A stretch of 64,000 nucleotides of DNA from Dehalogenimonas sp. W (GCF_037094495.1 NZ_CP146612.1:62001-126000); one strand, 5' to 3'. Counted from the first letter of the stretch, positions 51,670 to 61,497 are shown. The notes: generated from the sequence alone by a model not told the origin. A program made the numbers and translations.

Positions 51670-53043
51670 ATGAGTCATGTTAGAAGCCGCTTTGACAAGC
51701 CCGCCGACGAATTGGTAATCAAATACACTTCGTCTTTGCCCTTTGACTGGCGGTTGTACCGGGAAGACATCCGTGGTTCGGTGGCGCACGCCCGCATGCT
51801 GGCCAAACAAGCCATCATCCCGGCCTCTGACGCCGAGACCATTGTTAAAGGTCTCAGCGAAATCGGTCAGGAAATTGAGGCTGGCGGTTTTACCTTCAAA
51901 CCGGAGATGGAAGATATCCATATGGCCATTGAAGCACGGCTGAAGGAGAAGATCGGCGAGGCCGCCGGACGATTGCATACTGCCCGGTCACGCAATGACC
52001 AGGTGGCCACTGACCTGCGGCTGTACATGAAAGATACCTTAACTGCTACCATTGCTGCCGTGTATGAGCTTCAGACCGCATTATTGACCGTTTCCGAAAA
52101 GAACCCAGATGTCATCCTTCCCGGCTATACTCATCTGCAACCCGCTCAGCCGTTGCTGCTGGCTCATCACTATCTGGCTTACTTTGAAATGCTGGAACGG
52201 GACAAGGCCCGCTTCACTGACTGCGCTGAACGTACCGATGTGCTGCCTTTGGGTAGCGGCGCTTTGGCGGGTACTCCCTACAACACTGACCGTGAATTTG
52301 TCGCCCGGGAATTGGGCTTTAAGTCTGTGTCCCGTAACAGTCTGGACGCGGTTTCCGACCGTGACTTTGTAGTGGAATACCTTTCAGCGGCCGCTATCGC
52401 TATGATGCACCTGTCGCGTCTGGCTGAGGAACTGATTCTGTGGAGTAGTGCCGAATTCGGCTTTATTGAAATTGATGATGCTTATGCCACCGGTTCCTCA
52501 ATCATGCCGCAGAAGAAGAACCCGGATGTGGCCGAACTGGGCCGCGGTAAAACCGGCCGGGTTTACGGTCATCTGACCGCCATGCTGACAACCCTCAAGG
52601 GATTGCCGCTGGCTTACAATCGGGACCTTCAGGAAGACAAGGAAGGATTGTTTGATGCCGTTGATACCCTGCTGTTGTCGCTTAAGGTCTTCGCGGGGAT
52701 GATCAGCAGCCTAAAGATAAAATCTGACAAAATGCTTGGCAGTGTTGACAAGAGCTACCTGCTGGCTACCGACCTCGCCGATTATCTGGTGAAAAAGGGA
52801 GAAACATTCCGCAACGCTCACGGGGTAGTCGGAAGACTGGTCAGCCATTGTTTGAAAACCAGGAAAACTTTCCCGGAACTGTCGCTAAGTGAATATCGGG
52901 AATTTTCACCGCTGTTCAATGATGACGTATTCCAGATAACGGTCATGTCATCGGTGGATTCCCGCGACAACCCCGGCGGGACCGCCCGGCAGCGGGTATC
53001 CAGGGCCTTATCGGAGGCTAAAAAGATTCTTTCCGACGAATAA
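51670..53043 (+). CDS. argH: argininosuccinate lyase
   Basis: 457 aa fumarase-superfamily enzyme releasing arginine and fumarate. HTARSRNDQVATDLRLYM, PGYTHLQPAQPLLLAHH and the flexible catalytic loop GSSIMPQKKNPDVAEL are present. GGGAGA lies 6-8 nt before the ATG. Last step of arginine synthesis. A shared terminator separates it from convergent rpmB. Confidence 0.96.
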   Translation: MSHVRSRFDKPADELVIKYTSSLPFDWRLYREDIRGSVAHARMLAKQAIIPASDAETIVKGLSEIGQEIEAGGFTFKPEMEDIHMAIEARLKEKIGEAAGRLHTARSRNDQVATDLRLYMKDTLTATIAAVYELQTALLTVSEKNPDVILPGYTHLQPAQPLLLAHHYLAYFEMLERDKARFTDCAERTDVLPLGSGALAGTPYNTDREFVARELGFKSVSRNSLDAVSDRDFVVEYLSAAAIAMMHLSRLAEELILWSSAEFGFIEIDDAYATGSSIMPQKKNPDVAELGRGKTGRVYGHLTAMLTTLKGLPLAYNRDLQEDKEGLFDAVDTLLLSLKVFAGMISSLKIKSDKMLGSVDKSYLLATDLADYLVKKGETFRNAHGVVGRLVSHCLKTRKTFPELSLSEYREFSPLFNDDVFQITVMSSVDSRDNPGGTARQRVSRALSEAKKILSDE

Positions 53044-53055
53044 GAGGCAAACAAT

Positions 53056-53090
53056 AACTGCCGCAGGGTTTCCTGCGGCAGTTGATTTTC
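53056..53090. terminator. bidirectional terminator between argH and rpmB
   Basis: 12-bp stem AACTGCCGCAGG (53056-53067), loop GTTT, CCTGCGGCAGTT (53072-53083), with a T-rich tail on the plus side. Confidence 0.85.
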
Positions 53091-53104
53091 GGCTAAAATT
53101 AATA

Positions 53105-53290
53105 TTAAGCGGCGGTGGCTTTGGAAATGGTGCGGAGGCAACGGGTGCACAGCGACAGTTTCATCGCTTTGCCGTCCACCAGTACCCGGGCGGGATGACA
53201 ATTCGGCTCAGAACGCTTATTGGTGCGTCGTTTGGAATGGCTGACATTATGTCCGTATTGAGCAGTTTTTCCACAGTAATCGCATTTCAT
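53105..53290 (-). CDS. rpmB: 50S ribosomal protein L28
   Basis: 61 aa, normal length. MKCDYCGKTAQYGHNVSHSKRRT opening and CTRCLRTISKA ending are typical. Two CxxC pairs (C3/C6 and C48/C51) give the zinc-binding form of L28. AAAGGAG lies upstream of the ATG. Monocistronic. Confidence 0.95.
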   Translation of the reverse strand: MKCDYCGKTAQYGHNVSHSKRRTNKRSEPNCHPARVLVDGKAMKLSLCTRCLRTISKATAA

Positions 53291-53349
53291 AACCTTGGAT
53301 ATGGGCTCCTTTGACTATTCATTCAGTGATATAATAAAATCCAACAGTA

Positions 53350-53378
53350 AATATAGCATAGACACCGATTGGTGACAA
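53350..53378 (-). promoter_or_regulatory. rpmB promoter
   Basis: Minus strand TTGTCA (53378-53373), 17-nt spacer ending TGC, TATATT (53355-53350). Leader ~53 nt. Confidence 0.6.
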
Positions 53379-53426
53379 ATCCGTAATGACACCACCGTTT
53401 CCCGGTGCTCTCTTGAGGTGTGATAT

Positions 53427-55058
53427 ATGTCAGTTCAAAATACTATGTCCGGTTACGAAATGCGCGATATGCTGGCCGCTGCCGCAGCCTGGCTGGAGAA
53501 AAGTTCGGCCGATATTGATGCTTTGAATGTTTTCCCGGTACCCGACGGAGATTGCGGCACCAACATGCTTCTCACGCTGCGGTCGGCCGTGGAAGAATCC
53601 GCCAAAGTCACCGCCGATAATATCGGTGCCATCTCCGCCGCCGTGTCCAAAGGCGCACTGATGGGCGCCCGGGGCAACAGCGGCGTCATCTCATCCCAGA
53701 TATGGCGGGGCGTGGCTTCAGTATTCAAGGACAAGGAAACCGCAACCTCCGTTGACTGGGCCAACGCCTGGACTCAGGCCGTGGAGACCGCCTACAAGGG
53801 GCTTTCCAATCCTGTGGAAGGGACCATTCTAACTGTTCTCACCGATGTAGCCGCCGCTGCCCGGACTTCCGCGGCTGACGATGAGTCCATTCCCAAACTG
53901 ATTGAAAACGCCATGGCGGCGGCATCTGATTCAGTCGCCAGAACGCCATCCCTGTTACCAACCCTCCGGGACGCGGGAGTGGTTGATGCCGGTGGGCAGG
54001 GACTCTTCACCATTCTTGAAGGCATGCTGCATTATCTCCGCGGAGAAACCGAGCAAATGCAGTTTAAAAAATCCCGCGTCATCGCCAGTTCCGGTCCGGT
54101 CGGCGCCCGAACTATTCAACTGTCTTCGGCAGACGAAGACCCTTTCGGTTACTGCACCGAATTTTTACTGAAAGGTGAAAATCTGGATACCGAAAAGATC
54201 CGCGCCCGCCTGAAACGCAAGGGGGAATCACTGATTGTGGTCGGAGATGACACCACCGTACGGGTTCATATCCACGCCGTGGCGCCTGGCCGGGTACTTA
54301 ATTTTGCTACCAAGCTGGGTACAGTTCACAAAGTCAGCATCCGCAACATGGATGAACAATACGAAGACTTTCTAGCCCTCCAGAAAGACCGCCAGCCGAC
54401 TATGGATATCGCCATCGTCGCTATCGTGGCCGGTGACGGCTTCGCTGACGTATTCTCTTCGCTGGGAGCCGCGGCCATCGTCCCTGGTGGTCAAACCATG
54501 AACCCGTCCACTAAGGATATTCTTCAGGCGGTGGAACGTGTCGGCTCCCATAAGGTGGTCATCCTGCCAAATAATAAAAATATCGTGCCCGCCGCCGAAC
54601 AGGTCAGACACCTGACCGGTAAAACTATTTCGGTAATCGCCACTGAAACACTGCCCCAGGGCGTGGCGGCCTTGCTGGCTTTTGACTACGAAGCCGATTT
54701 TGAGACTAATGTACGGCGGATGACCGAGGCCTCAACCCACGCCCGGACCATAGAAATCACCCATGCGGTTCGTGATACCAAAATCAACGGTCTGGTCATC
54801 AAAAAAAACCAGGCCATCGGTTTGCTTGACGGTTGTCTGGCGGCCGTCAATGACACTTCCGATAAAGTTCTGGCTGACCTGCTGGCCAAGAGCGATCTGT
54901 CTCATGTAGAAGTGATGACTCTGTACTACGGCGGTGATGCCAGCGAAGAAGCCGCCAATGCTCTGGCGGCCGATTTGATGGCCCGGTATCCCGCTGTTCA
55001 GGTGGAAGTGGTCTCCGGCGGTCAACCGCACTACGATTATGTTGTCTCTCTGGAATAA
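53427..55058 (+). CDS. fakA: DAK2-domain fatty acid kinase-like protein (FakA/YloV)
   Basis: 543 aa. The N-terminal DhaL-type kinase domain shows the Mg-ATP motif NVFPVPDGDCGTNMLLTL (about 33-50) and GARGNSGVISSQI. A linker domain and a C-terminal DegV-like domain follow, as in YloV/FakA. FakA phosphorylates fatty acids held by FakB proteins, and two FakB/DegV genes follow directly. GAGGTG before the ATG. The fatty-acid role is inferred from family and operon. Confidence 0.85.
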   Translation: MSVQNTMSGYEMRDMLAAAAAWLEKSSADIDALNVFPVPDGDCGTNMLLTLRSAVEESAKVTADNIGAISAAVSKGALMGARGNSGVISSQIWRGVASVFKDKETATSVDWANAWTQAVETAYKGLSNPVEGTILTVLTDVAAAARTSAADDESIPKLIENAMAAASDSVARTPSLLPTLRDAGVVDAGGQGLFTILEGMLHYLRGETEQMQFKKSRVIASSGPVGARTIQLSSADEDPFGYCTEFLLKGENLDTEKIRARLKRKGESLIVVGDDTTVRVHIHAVAPGRVLNFATKLGTVHKVSIRNMDEQYEDFLALQKDRQPTMDIAIVAIVAGDGFADVFSSLGAAAIVPGGQTMNPSTKDILQAVERVGSHKVVILPNNKNIVPAAEQVRHLTGKTISVIATETLPQGVAALLAFDYEADFETNVRRMTEASTHARTIEITHAVRDTKINGLVIKKNQAIGLLDGCLAAVNDTSDKVLADLLAKSDLSHVEVMTLYYGGDASEEAANALAADLMARYPAVQVEVVSGGQPHYDYVVSLE

Positions 55059-55088
55059 TCTCACCCGACACGGCTCAGGAGGTCCACT

Positions 55089-55937
55089 ATGACGGTTCGC
55101 ATTGTTACCGATTCCACCTCAGATCTTACGCCGGCTCTGGCCGGACAGTTCGGAATAGCTGTTGTACCGCTGACCGTATCTTTCGGCAAGGAATCATTCA
55201 CTGACCGGGTGGATATTTCTACTGACGAGTTTTACCACCGTTTAGCTACTCAGGATACCTTTCCAACGACCACCCAACCGTCGCCTGCGGCTTTTCTCAA
55301 CGCCTATAAAAAGCTGTCCAAAGAAACAGATGAGATTCTGGTCGTCACCATTTCCAGAAAACTGTCGGGTACCTTTGATTCGGCCAACGCGGCCATTCAA
55401 CTACTGGAAAAGCCTGATTGCCGGGTCGCCGTGGTTAACTCCGGCGTCACTGCGGCGGCTCTGGGCATCCTGACCATCTGGGCGGCCAAGCAGGCTGCAG
55501 CCGGCATGGGACTGGCTGAATTGAAACAAGCTGTAGAACTGAAGTCAGCCGAAACCAAGCCGGTAATGGCCTTTGACACGCTCAAATACCTAGCCAAAGG
55601 CGGCCGGGTCGGCCGGGCACAGGGACTGGTCGGTTCACTACTGTCCATTAAACCGGTTTTGACTATGCGTGACGGTGAAGTCGCGCCTCTAACCCGGGTA
55701 CGTTCCATGGCCGCCGGGATTGATGTGTTATACAACTTCGTCGCCGAACACCAAAATATTGATGAAATGGCCGTTGAATACGCCACTACTCCAGAGGTGG
55801 CTGAGACCTTAATTAATAAACTGGGTGCTCTTTATCCGATTGAAAATATTTATCGAACCACTGTCAGTCCGGTGCTTGGGGCGTACATGGGGCCGAACGT
55901 CATCTCAGTTTCCGTCCTGGGAACCGGCCGGCAATAA
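55089..55937 (+). CDS. DegV-family fatty-acid-binding protein (FakB-like), copy 1
   Basis: 282 aa. Starts VRIVTDSTSDLTPAL and continues TTTQPSPAAFLNAYKKL, ISRKLSGTFDSANAA and FDTLKYLAKGGRVGRAQGLVGSLLSIKPVL, the DegV/EDD signature set. Binds a fatty acid for phosphorylation by the upstream kinase. AGGAGG lies 5-7 nt before the ATG. Confidence 0.9.
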   Translation: MTVRIVTDSTSDLTPALAGQFGIAVVPLTVSFGKESFTDRVDISTDEFYHRLATQDTFPTTTQPSPAAFLNAYKKLSKETDEILVVTISRKLSGTFDSANAAIQLLEKPDCRVAVVNSGVTAAALGILTIWAAKQAAAGMGLAELKQAVELKSAETKPVMAFDTLKYLAKGGRVGRAQGLVGSLLSIKPVLTMRDGEVAPLTRVRSMAAGIDVLYNFVAEHQNIDEMAVEYATTPEVAETLINKLGALYPIENIYRTTVSPVLGAYMGPNVISVSVLGTGRQ

Positions 55938-55963
55938 CAAGTAGCGGGGTTAGAGGGAACGCT

Positions 55964-56815
55964 ATGCCCGTCAAGATCGTAACCGATTCCACCGCAGATC
56001 TCCCGCCGGAACTTATTGAACAATTCGGCATCACCGTGGTACCGGTGTACGTCCTTTTCGGCCAGGAAGTCTTCCGCGACGGTGTTGATATCTCACAAGA
56101 TGAAGTCTACCGGCGAATCCTGTCTGAAAATACCCCGGCGACCACTTCTCAGCCTTCCCCAAATGACTTTATGGAAGTTTATGACAGGCTGCTGGCGGGA
56201 ACAACTGAAAAAATAGTATCCCTTCACCTCTCCAGCAAATTATCCGGCACCTACGACGCCGCAGTCGCCGGCCGGGAACTTTCCGCTGAGAAAGCCCGCA
56301 TCACCGTTATTGACACTCTTTCTCTTTCCATGGGCTTGGGTTTCTGCGTTTTAGCGGCAGCACGCCTGGCTCAGGCCCAGGCCGAACTCCACGATATAAT
56401 CCAGGCTGCCAAAGAAACGGCATCGCTGACTCGAATTAGCGCCACCTTTGACACTCTGAAATACGTCTTGAAAAGCGGTCGTCTGGGTGCGGCCAAAGCA
56501 CTCATCGGCGGCATTCTGAATGTTAAACCGCTCCTGACCTTGAAAGACGGCGTACTCTGGCCTTGCGGTATTGCCCGTACCCGCCACCGGGCGCTGGACA
56601 GCCTGGTGGACTTCGTTAAAAAGACATCGGGGTCCGAAGAAGCTGCTATCGTCTATTCCACCACACCTGATGAGGCACTTGCCTTGAAAGAAAAACTAAG
56701 CGAATTCATGGATCAGAGTAAGGTCTATATTTCCCGTTTGGGTCCCGCTTTGGGGGCGCACGGCGGCCCCGGGACCATCATCCTGGCTGTAAAACGCAAC
56801 CTGGCAAACGGTTAA
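55964..56815 (+). CDS. DegV-family fatty-acid-binding protein (FakB-like), copy 2
   Basis: 283 aa, a clear paralogue of the preceding gene: VKIVTDSTADLPPEL, TTSQPSPNDFMEVYDRL, LSSKLSGTYDAAVA, FDTLKYVLKSGRLGAAKALIGGILNVKPLL. Outside these motifs the two differ widely, so the duplication is old. In bacteria with two FakBs each prefers different acyl chains; that division of labour is inference here. Confidence 0.9.
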   Translation: MPVKIVTDSTADLPPELIEQFGITVVPVYVLFGQEVFRDGVDISQDEVYRRILSENTPATTSQPSPNDFMEVYDRLLAGTTEKIVSLHLSSKLSGTYDAAVAGRELSAEKARITVIDTLSLSMGLGFCVLAAARLAQAQAELHDIIQAAKETASLTRISATFDTLKYVLKSGRLGAAKALIGGILNVKPLLTLKDGVLWPCGIARTRHRALDSLVDFVKKTSGSEEAAIVYSTTPDEALALKEKLSEFMDQSKVYISRLGPALGAHGGPGTIILAVKRNLANG

Positions 56816-56849
56816 ACAAGGTATTCGTGAACAAAGCCGGCTCATGGGT

Positions 56850-56855
56850 TATAAT
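56850..56855 (+). promoter_or_regulatory. recG -10 box, leaderless
   Basis: TATAAT ending 6 nt before the ATG at 56862. -35 is weak (GTGAAC, 17-nt spacing). Confidence 0.5.
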
Positions 56856-56861
56856 CTACCC

Positions 56862-59330
56862 ATGCCTCTGAGTACCGAAAAGTTACGCGCTGTTGTTGCG
56901 TTGGAACGCACTAAAGGCTTTGAGAACACCGCCGTTATCGGCGGACTGGACCGGTTTCTGGCTGTCTGGGTTGATGAAGCCGCCCAATCCCTCACCGACC
57001 GAACCAAACTGACCCAGCTCAAGGTTCGTCTGACCGGTTTCAATTATGCCGGAATCCCCGCTGCCGATCGGGAAGCCTCACTGGACACCCTGCTGGGCTT
57101 CATTGAAGAGCTTAATCAGCCGCAAAATCCCGGTGTGGCTGAATCAGTTGAAAGCGCCAGGCTTGTTTTTGAAACCCCGGCGGTTCCAAAGCCAAAAGCC
57201 GGTGCCGCGATCCACCCTCCGGCAGCACTGGACATTCCGGTAACAGCTTTCAAGGGCGTCAACCAGTCAACCGCTGCCAAATTCAAAAAATTGGGCATTG
57301 AGACCGTCCGGGATATGCTGTATCACTTCCCCAGCCGGCATTTGGACTATTCCCGGACGACCCGCATCGCTGAACTATCGCCCGGACCGGAACAAACCAT
57401 CGTGGCTACGGTATGGGAGGTCAGGCTGACCACCCCGGGCGGCCGCCGCTCTACCGAGGCTATCGTGGGCGACGATACCGGCAATATCAGGGCTTTGTGG
57501 TTCAACAACCCCTACCTGTTACGACAGATTCACGCCAATGACCGGCTGGTTCTCTCCGGAAAAATCACCGTTTTTAAAGGCACGCTGGTCTTTGAATCTC
57601 CGGAATGGGAAAAACTGGAAAACAAGGAACTGGTGCATACCGGACGTCTGGCACCGGTTTACCCGCTGACCGCCGGGCTGTATCCCCGCATGGTGCGCCG
57701 GCTGATGAAGGAAACGGTTGACGGTTTTGCCCCTTCGCTGGTTGATTATCTGCCGGAGTCCATCAGGACCCGCCGGGGATTGTTGTCGCTGCCGGAAGCC
57801 GTGGCCCAGGCGCATTTCCCGGACAGTGAAACCGCCAAGGATGAAGCCCGCAGGCGTTTAGCCTTTGATGAACTGTTGGTGCTACAATTAGGCGTAATGG
57901 CCAGAAAACGGGCCTGGCGGGTTTCCCAACCCGGCATACCGATACCGGGCGACCAATCATTACTGGAAAGATTCCTTAGTACGCTTGAATTCCAATTGAC
58001 CGGGGCGCAACGCCGTTCATTAAACGAAATCCTTGCTGACCTGAAACGGAAGGAAGCCATGAGCCGCCTGCTTCAGGGCGATGTCGGCTCCGGCAAAACC
58101 GTGGTGGCGACTATCGCGATTCTGATGACGGTCGCCTCAGGTTACCAGACGGCTTTCATGGCGCCGACCGAAATACTGGCAGATCAACATTTCAAGTCCG
58201 TTAACGGCATGCTGGCGCGGCTGGCAACCGCTAAACAGGATAACGGGGATACAGTCAGCTACCTGGGTATTCTGCCGGACCGACCACTGACAGTCGCCCT
58301 GCTCCTGGGGGACGCCAAAGAATCCGGCAAGACGGTCATCCGCAACCGCATAAAATCCGGCGAGATTGACCTGGTCATCGGCACTCACTCCCTGATTCAG
58401 AAGTCCATGAAATTCAAGCAATTAGGTCTGGCAGTGATTGATGAGCAGCACCGTTTCGGCGTGGAGCAACGGCAGAGTCTGCGGCAGAAAGGTACCAACC
58501 CCCATCTGCTGGTGATGACCGCCACCCCCATTCCCCGAACGCTGGCCCTGACTCTTTACGGCGACCTTGACCTCTCCGTCATTGACGAACTACCGCCAGG
58601 CCGCCAGCCCATCAGGACGCGGTGGCTCAAACCGGAGCAACGGGCCAGTGCTTATGCCTTTATCAGGAAACAGGTCAATCTGAAGCAGCAGTCCTTCATT
58701 ATCTGCCCTTTGGTGGAGGAATCAGAGGCCGTTCAGGCCAAGGCGGCGACGGCGGAATATGAAACACTGAAAATGGAGATATTCCCGGAATTCCGGCTCG
58801 GTCTGATACACGGGCGGATGTCCGCCGCGGAGAAGGACTCCGTGATGAGTGCTTTTAGTGCCGGCAGATTGGATATTCTGGTATCCACTCCGGTCATTGA
58901 AGTGGGTATAGATGTACCTAACGCTACCGTAATGCTGATTGAATCCGCCGACCGCTTCGGTTTGTCGCAATTACACCAGTTCCGTGGCCGTGTCGGCCGC
59001 GGCAAGGAGCAAAGCTATTGCATGCTGCTGGCAGAAAATCCTTCAGACGTAGCCAATGCCCGCCTGTCGGTGATTGAAAAAAACCAGGACGGCTTTGTCC
59101 TGGCCGAGGAAGATTTGAAATTGCGCGGACCGGGCGAATTCTTCGGCACCCGCCAGTCCGGTCTGCCGGACCTCAAGATGGCCCGTCTCTCCGACGTTCC
59201 GATACTGGAGGCCGCCCGCGCCGAAGCCACCCGTTTATTTGAGGAAGACCCCCGGTTGCAACAGCCGGAACACCTGCGCCTGTATGAGGAGCTGACTCGG
59301 GTCTGGCCGCAGACTGGTGAATGGAGCTAG
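56862..59330 (+). CDS. recG: ATP-dependent DNA helicase RecG
   Basis: 822 aa fork-reversal helicase. After an N-terminal helical extension comes the wedge/OB domain (GVNQSTAAKFKKLGIETVRDMLYHFPSRHLDYS...). Walker A LLQGDVGSGKTVVA, DEQH box VIDEQHRFGVEQRQ, TATPIPRT and the RQFRGRVGRG-type motif VI (HQFRGRVGRGKEQSYC) follow. I chose the ATG at 56862 because the -10 lies just before it; an earlier ATG at 56844 would be upstream of transcription. Convergent and overlapping by 4 nt with the zinc-ribbon gene. Confidence 0.94.
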   Translation: MPLSTEKLRAVVALERTKGFENTAVIGGLDRFLAVWVDEAAQSLTDRTKLTQLKVRLTGFNYAGIPAADREASLDTLLGFIEELNQPQNPGVAESVESARLVFETPAVPKPKAGAAIHPPAALDIPVTAFKGVNQSTAAKFKKLGIETVRDMLYHFPSRHLDYSRTTRIAELSPGPEQTIVATVWEVRLTTPGGRRSTEAIVGDDTGNIRALWFNNPYLLRQIHANDRLVLSGKITVFKGTLVFESPEWEKLENKELVHTGRLAPVYPLTAGLYPRMVRRLMKETVDGFAPSLVDYLPESIRTRRGLLSLPEAVAQAHFPDSETAKDEARRRLAFDELLVLQLGVMARKRAWRVSQPGIPIPGDQSLLERFLSTLEFQLTGAQRRSLNEILADLKRKEAMSRLLQGDVGSGKTVVATIAILMTVASGYQTAFMAPTEILADQHFKSVNGMLARLATAKQDNGDTVSYLGILPDRPLTVALLLGDAKESGKTVIRNRIKSGEIDLVIGTHSLIQKSMKFKQLGLAVIDEQHRFGVEQRQSLRQKGTNPHLLVMTATPIPRTLALTLYGDLDLSVIDELPPGRQPIRTRWLKPEQRASAYAFIRKQVNLKQQSFIICPLVEESEAVQAKAATAEYETLKMEIFPEFRLGLIHGRMSAAEKDSVMSAFSAGRLDILVSTPVIEVGIDVPNATVMLIESADRFGLSQLHQFRGRVGRGKEQSYCMLLAENPSDVANARLSVIEKNQDGFVLAEEDLKLRGPGEFFGTRQSGLPDLKMARLSDVPILEAARAEATRLFEEDPRLQQPEHLRLYEELTRVWPQTGEWS

Positions 59331-59533
59331 GGGCTGACCATGGTGAGCCGTCGGCTCAAAGTTTCGGGCTGCAACGGCTTATCCAGCGCCGCCTCCGGAT
59401 TACACAGATACTGACCGCATCGCCGGCAAACATGAAGCAGCCGGGTAACTCCTCCGGCTCCGTCGCTTATTAGTGGGTCCGTAAAAACAAAGGGCTGTTC
59501 ACACCTGGGGCAGCGATAGATTGTGCTGTTCAT
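59327..59533 (-). CDS. small zinc-ribbon protein
   Basis: 68 aa. Two cysteine pairs, YRCPRCEQ and HVCRRCGQ, with ~25 residues between, fit a zinc ribbon. AGGAGG lies 4 nt before this ATG; another ATG one codon upstream is too close to it. The product is unrecognised beyond the fold and may bind nucleic acid or protein. Confidence 0.6.
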   Translation of the reverse strand: MNSTIYRCPRCEQPFVFTDPLISDGAGGVTRLLHVCRRCGQYLCNPEAALDKPLQPETLSRRLTMVSP

Positions 59534-59667
59534 CATTCCTCCTGCGCCGGCAGCCACCAGAACCGTTCCGCTAATTGTTAAATAATAATGCCTGGTTGGG
59601 TATCCCCCGAAAGGGCTAATTTATCGGTTACTTAGGTACTGTCCGGAAAGTCTTCCGGCAAATGTTA

Positions 59668-59676
59668 TGTTAAAAT
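59668..59676 (+). promoter_or_regulatory. uvrC extended -10, leaderless
   Basis: TGT-TAAAAT (59668-59676), 6 nt before the GTG start. No strong -35. Confidence 0.5.
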
Positions 59677-59682
59677 AATAAA

Positions 59683-61497
59683 GTGACCACCCCATATATA
59701 GACGAACAAGTCCGGCAAATGCCGTCGGGCCCGGGCGTGTATCTGATGAAAGATGAACGCGGCCAGATCATCTATGTCGGTAAAGCGGTGAACCTCAAGA
59801 GCCGTGTCCGCTCATACTTTCGTAACCTTTCAAAACTGGACGGCAAAACCGCGATGCTGGTGGCCGACATCCGTGATTTGGAATATTTTGTTACCGGCTC
59901 GGAGCAGGAAGCGCTGATTCTGGAACTAAACCTGATCAAGCGTCATCGCCCCCGCTATAACATCATGCTCAAGGATGACAAAAGCTACCCCTATCTGCAT
60001 ATCACCGCCGGCGAATGGCCTCGGCTGGAAGTGACCCGCCGATATATTGAGGGAGACGGCCGTTATTTCGGACCTTTTACCGACAGCCGAAGCGTCCGTG
60101 AGGTTCTGGAGCTGCTGCGTCGTATTTTTCCTTTCCGTTCCTGTACCAAAAATCTGAAGACAGTCAAACGCCCGTGCCTGGAATATGACATGGGTCGCTG
60201 TCCGGCCCCTTGCTCCGGCAGGGTGGCAGCAGAAGATTACCACCGATCCATTGACCAGATAACCTTATTTCTTGAGGGACGTCAGGAAACTGTGGTGCGC
60301 CGTCTGCGGCAGGAGATAACGGCAGCCGCCGCTAAAATGGAGTTTGAACGCGCCGCTCAGATTCGGGACCGGGTGCGTGATATTGAACAGGTCATTGCCG
60401 CGCAGCGCATTGCCATTAAGGCCAGGGTTGAACTGGATACTATCGCGTATACACAAGATGGCGATGAAAGTTTTGTCATGGTGTTTTTCATCCGCGGCGG
60501 CAAACTCATCGGCCGGGAACATTTTCTGCTCAAAGGCACCCGGGAACAACCGCCGTCAACGGTGCTGTCCAGCTTTATCGGGCAATTTTACAGTAACGCC
60601 GCTCATCTGCCCCCGCTGATTCTGCTGGAAACACCGCCCGGCGACCAGACAGTGCTGGAAGAGTGGTTGTCTCACCGCCGGGGCAGTCGGGTGAAGCTGG
60701 TGGTGCCTCAACGGGGGCCGCGGGTGGAACTGCTGAATATGGTCAAAGACAATGCCCGGCAGGGACTGGAACACCACAAGCTCAAACGGTTGTTGACCGG
60801 CGCGGACGATGCCCGCGCCGCCCTGGACGAGTTGGCTGACGTTTTGAAACTGGCCGCGCCGCCTCAACGCATTGAGGGCTACGATATCTCCAACATTCAG
60901 GGCCGGCTGGCGGTCGGCAGCATGGTGGTTTTCAATGACGGCAAACCGGATTCCAGGCATTACCGCCGCTTCCGTATCAAGACTGTTGAAGGCGCTGACG
61001 ATTTCAGCATGATAAGAGAAGTTATCGGCAGACGCTTCAACCACGCCAAAGATGACAGCGAAGGTAAATGGGTCTTGCCGGACCTGATCCTCATTGACGG
61101 CGGCAAGGGCCAGCTGTCAGCGGCTGTGGAAGCCCTTATAGATAAGGACGCCGGTAAGACGCCCGTCATCGGGTTAGCCAAGGAGCGTGAGGAAATATTC
61201 CTGCCGCGGCAGTCCCACCCGATACTGCTGGACGAGCGTTCTGCCGCCCGGCGGCTGTTGCAGCGGATTAGAGACGAAGCCCACCGCTTCGCCCTCGGCT
61301 ACCACACTAATCTGCGTCAGAAAGCAGCCGTTGGTTCCGCGTTGGACGCTATTCCCGGTATCGGCCCGGCTAAAAGGCGGGCTTTGATTAAGCAATTTAT
61401 CTCGGCGTCGGGCGTCAGAGCTGCTTCCACTGAAGAACTGGCTGCAGTCAAAGGCATCACCCCGCAGCTTGCCCGGCTGATTAAGGAGAGTCTATAA
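59683..61497 (+). CDS. uvrC: excinuclease ABC subunit C
   Basis: 604 aa. GIY-YIG nuclease domain at the N-terminus (GPGVYLMKDERGQIIYVGKAVNLKSRVRSYF), four-Cys cluster region (CTKNLKTVKRPCLEYDMGRCPAPC, which can hold [4Fe-4S]), UVR motif (AAAKMEFERAAQIRDRV), RNase H-like domain (RIEGYDISNIQG, DLILIDGGKGQ) and helix-hairpin-helix (IPGIGPAKRRALI). Makes both incisions in nucleotide excision repair. GTG start. Confidence 0.96.
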   Translation: MTTPYIDEQVRQMPSGPGVYLMKDERGQIIYVGKAVNLKSRVRSYFRNLSKLDGKTAMLVADIRDLEYFVTGSEQEALILELNLIKRHRPRYNIMLKDDKSYPYLHITAGEWPRLEVTRRYIEGDGRYFGPFTDSRSVREVLELLRRIFPFRSCTKNLKTVKRPCLEYDMGRCPAPCSGRVAAEDYHRSIDQITLFLEGRQETVVRRLRQEITAAAAKMEFERAAQIRDRVRDIEQVIAAQRIAIKARVELDTIAYTQDGDESFVMVFFIRGGKLIGREHFLLKGTREQPPSTVLSSFIGQFYSNAAHLPPLILLETPPGDQTVLEEWLSHRRGSRVKLVVPQRGPRVELLNMVKDNARQGLEHHKLKRLLTGADDARAALDELADVLKLAAPPQRIEGYDISNIQGRLAVGSMVVFNDGKPDSRHYRRFRIKTVEGADDFSMIREVIGRRFNHAKDDSEGKWVLPDLILIDGGKGQLSAAVEALIDKDAGKTPVIGLAKEREEIFLPRQSHPILLDERSAARRLLQRIRDEAHRFALGYHTNLRQKAAVGSALDAIPGIGPAKRRALIKQFISASGVRAASTEELAAVKGITPQLARLIKESL

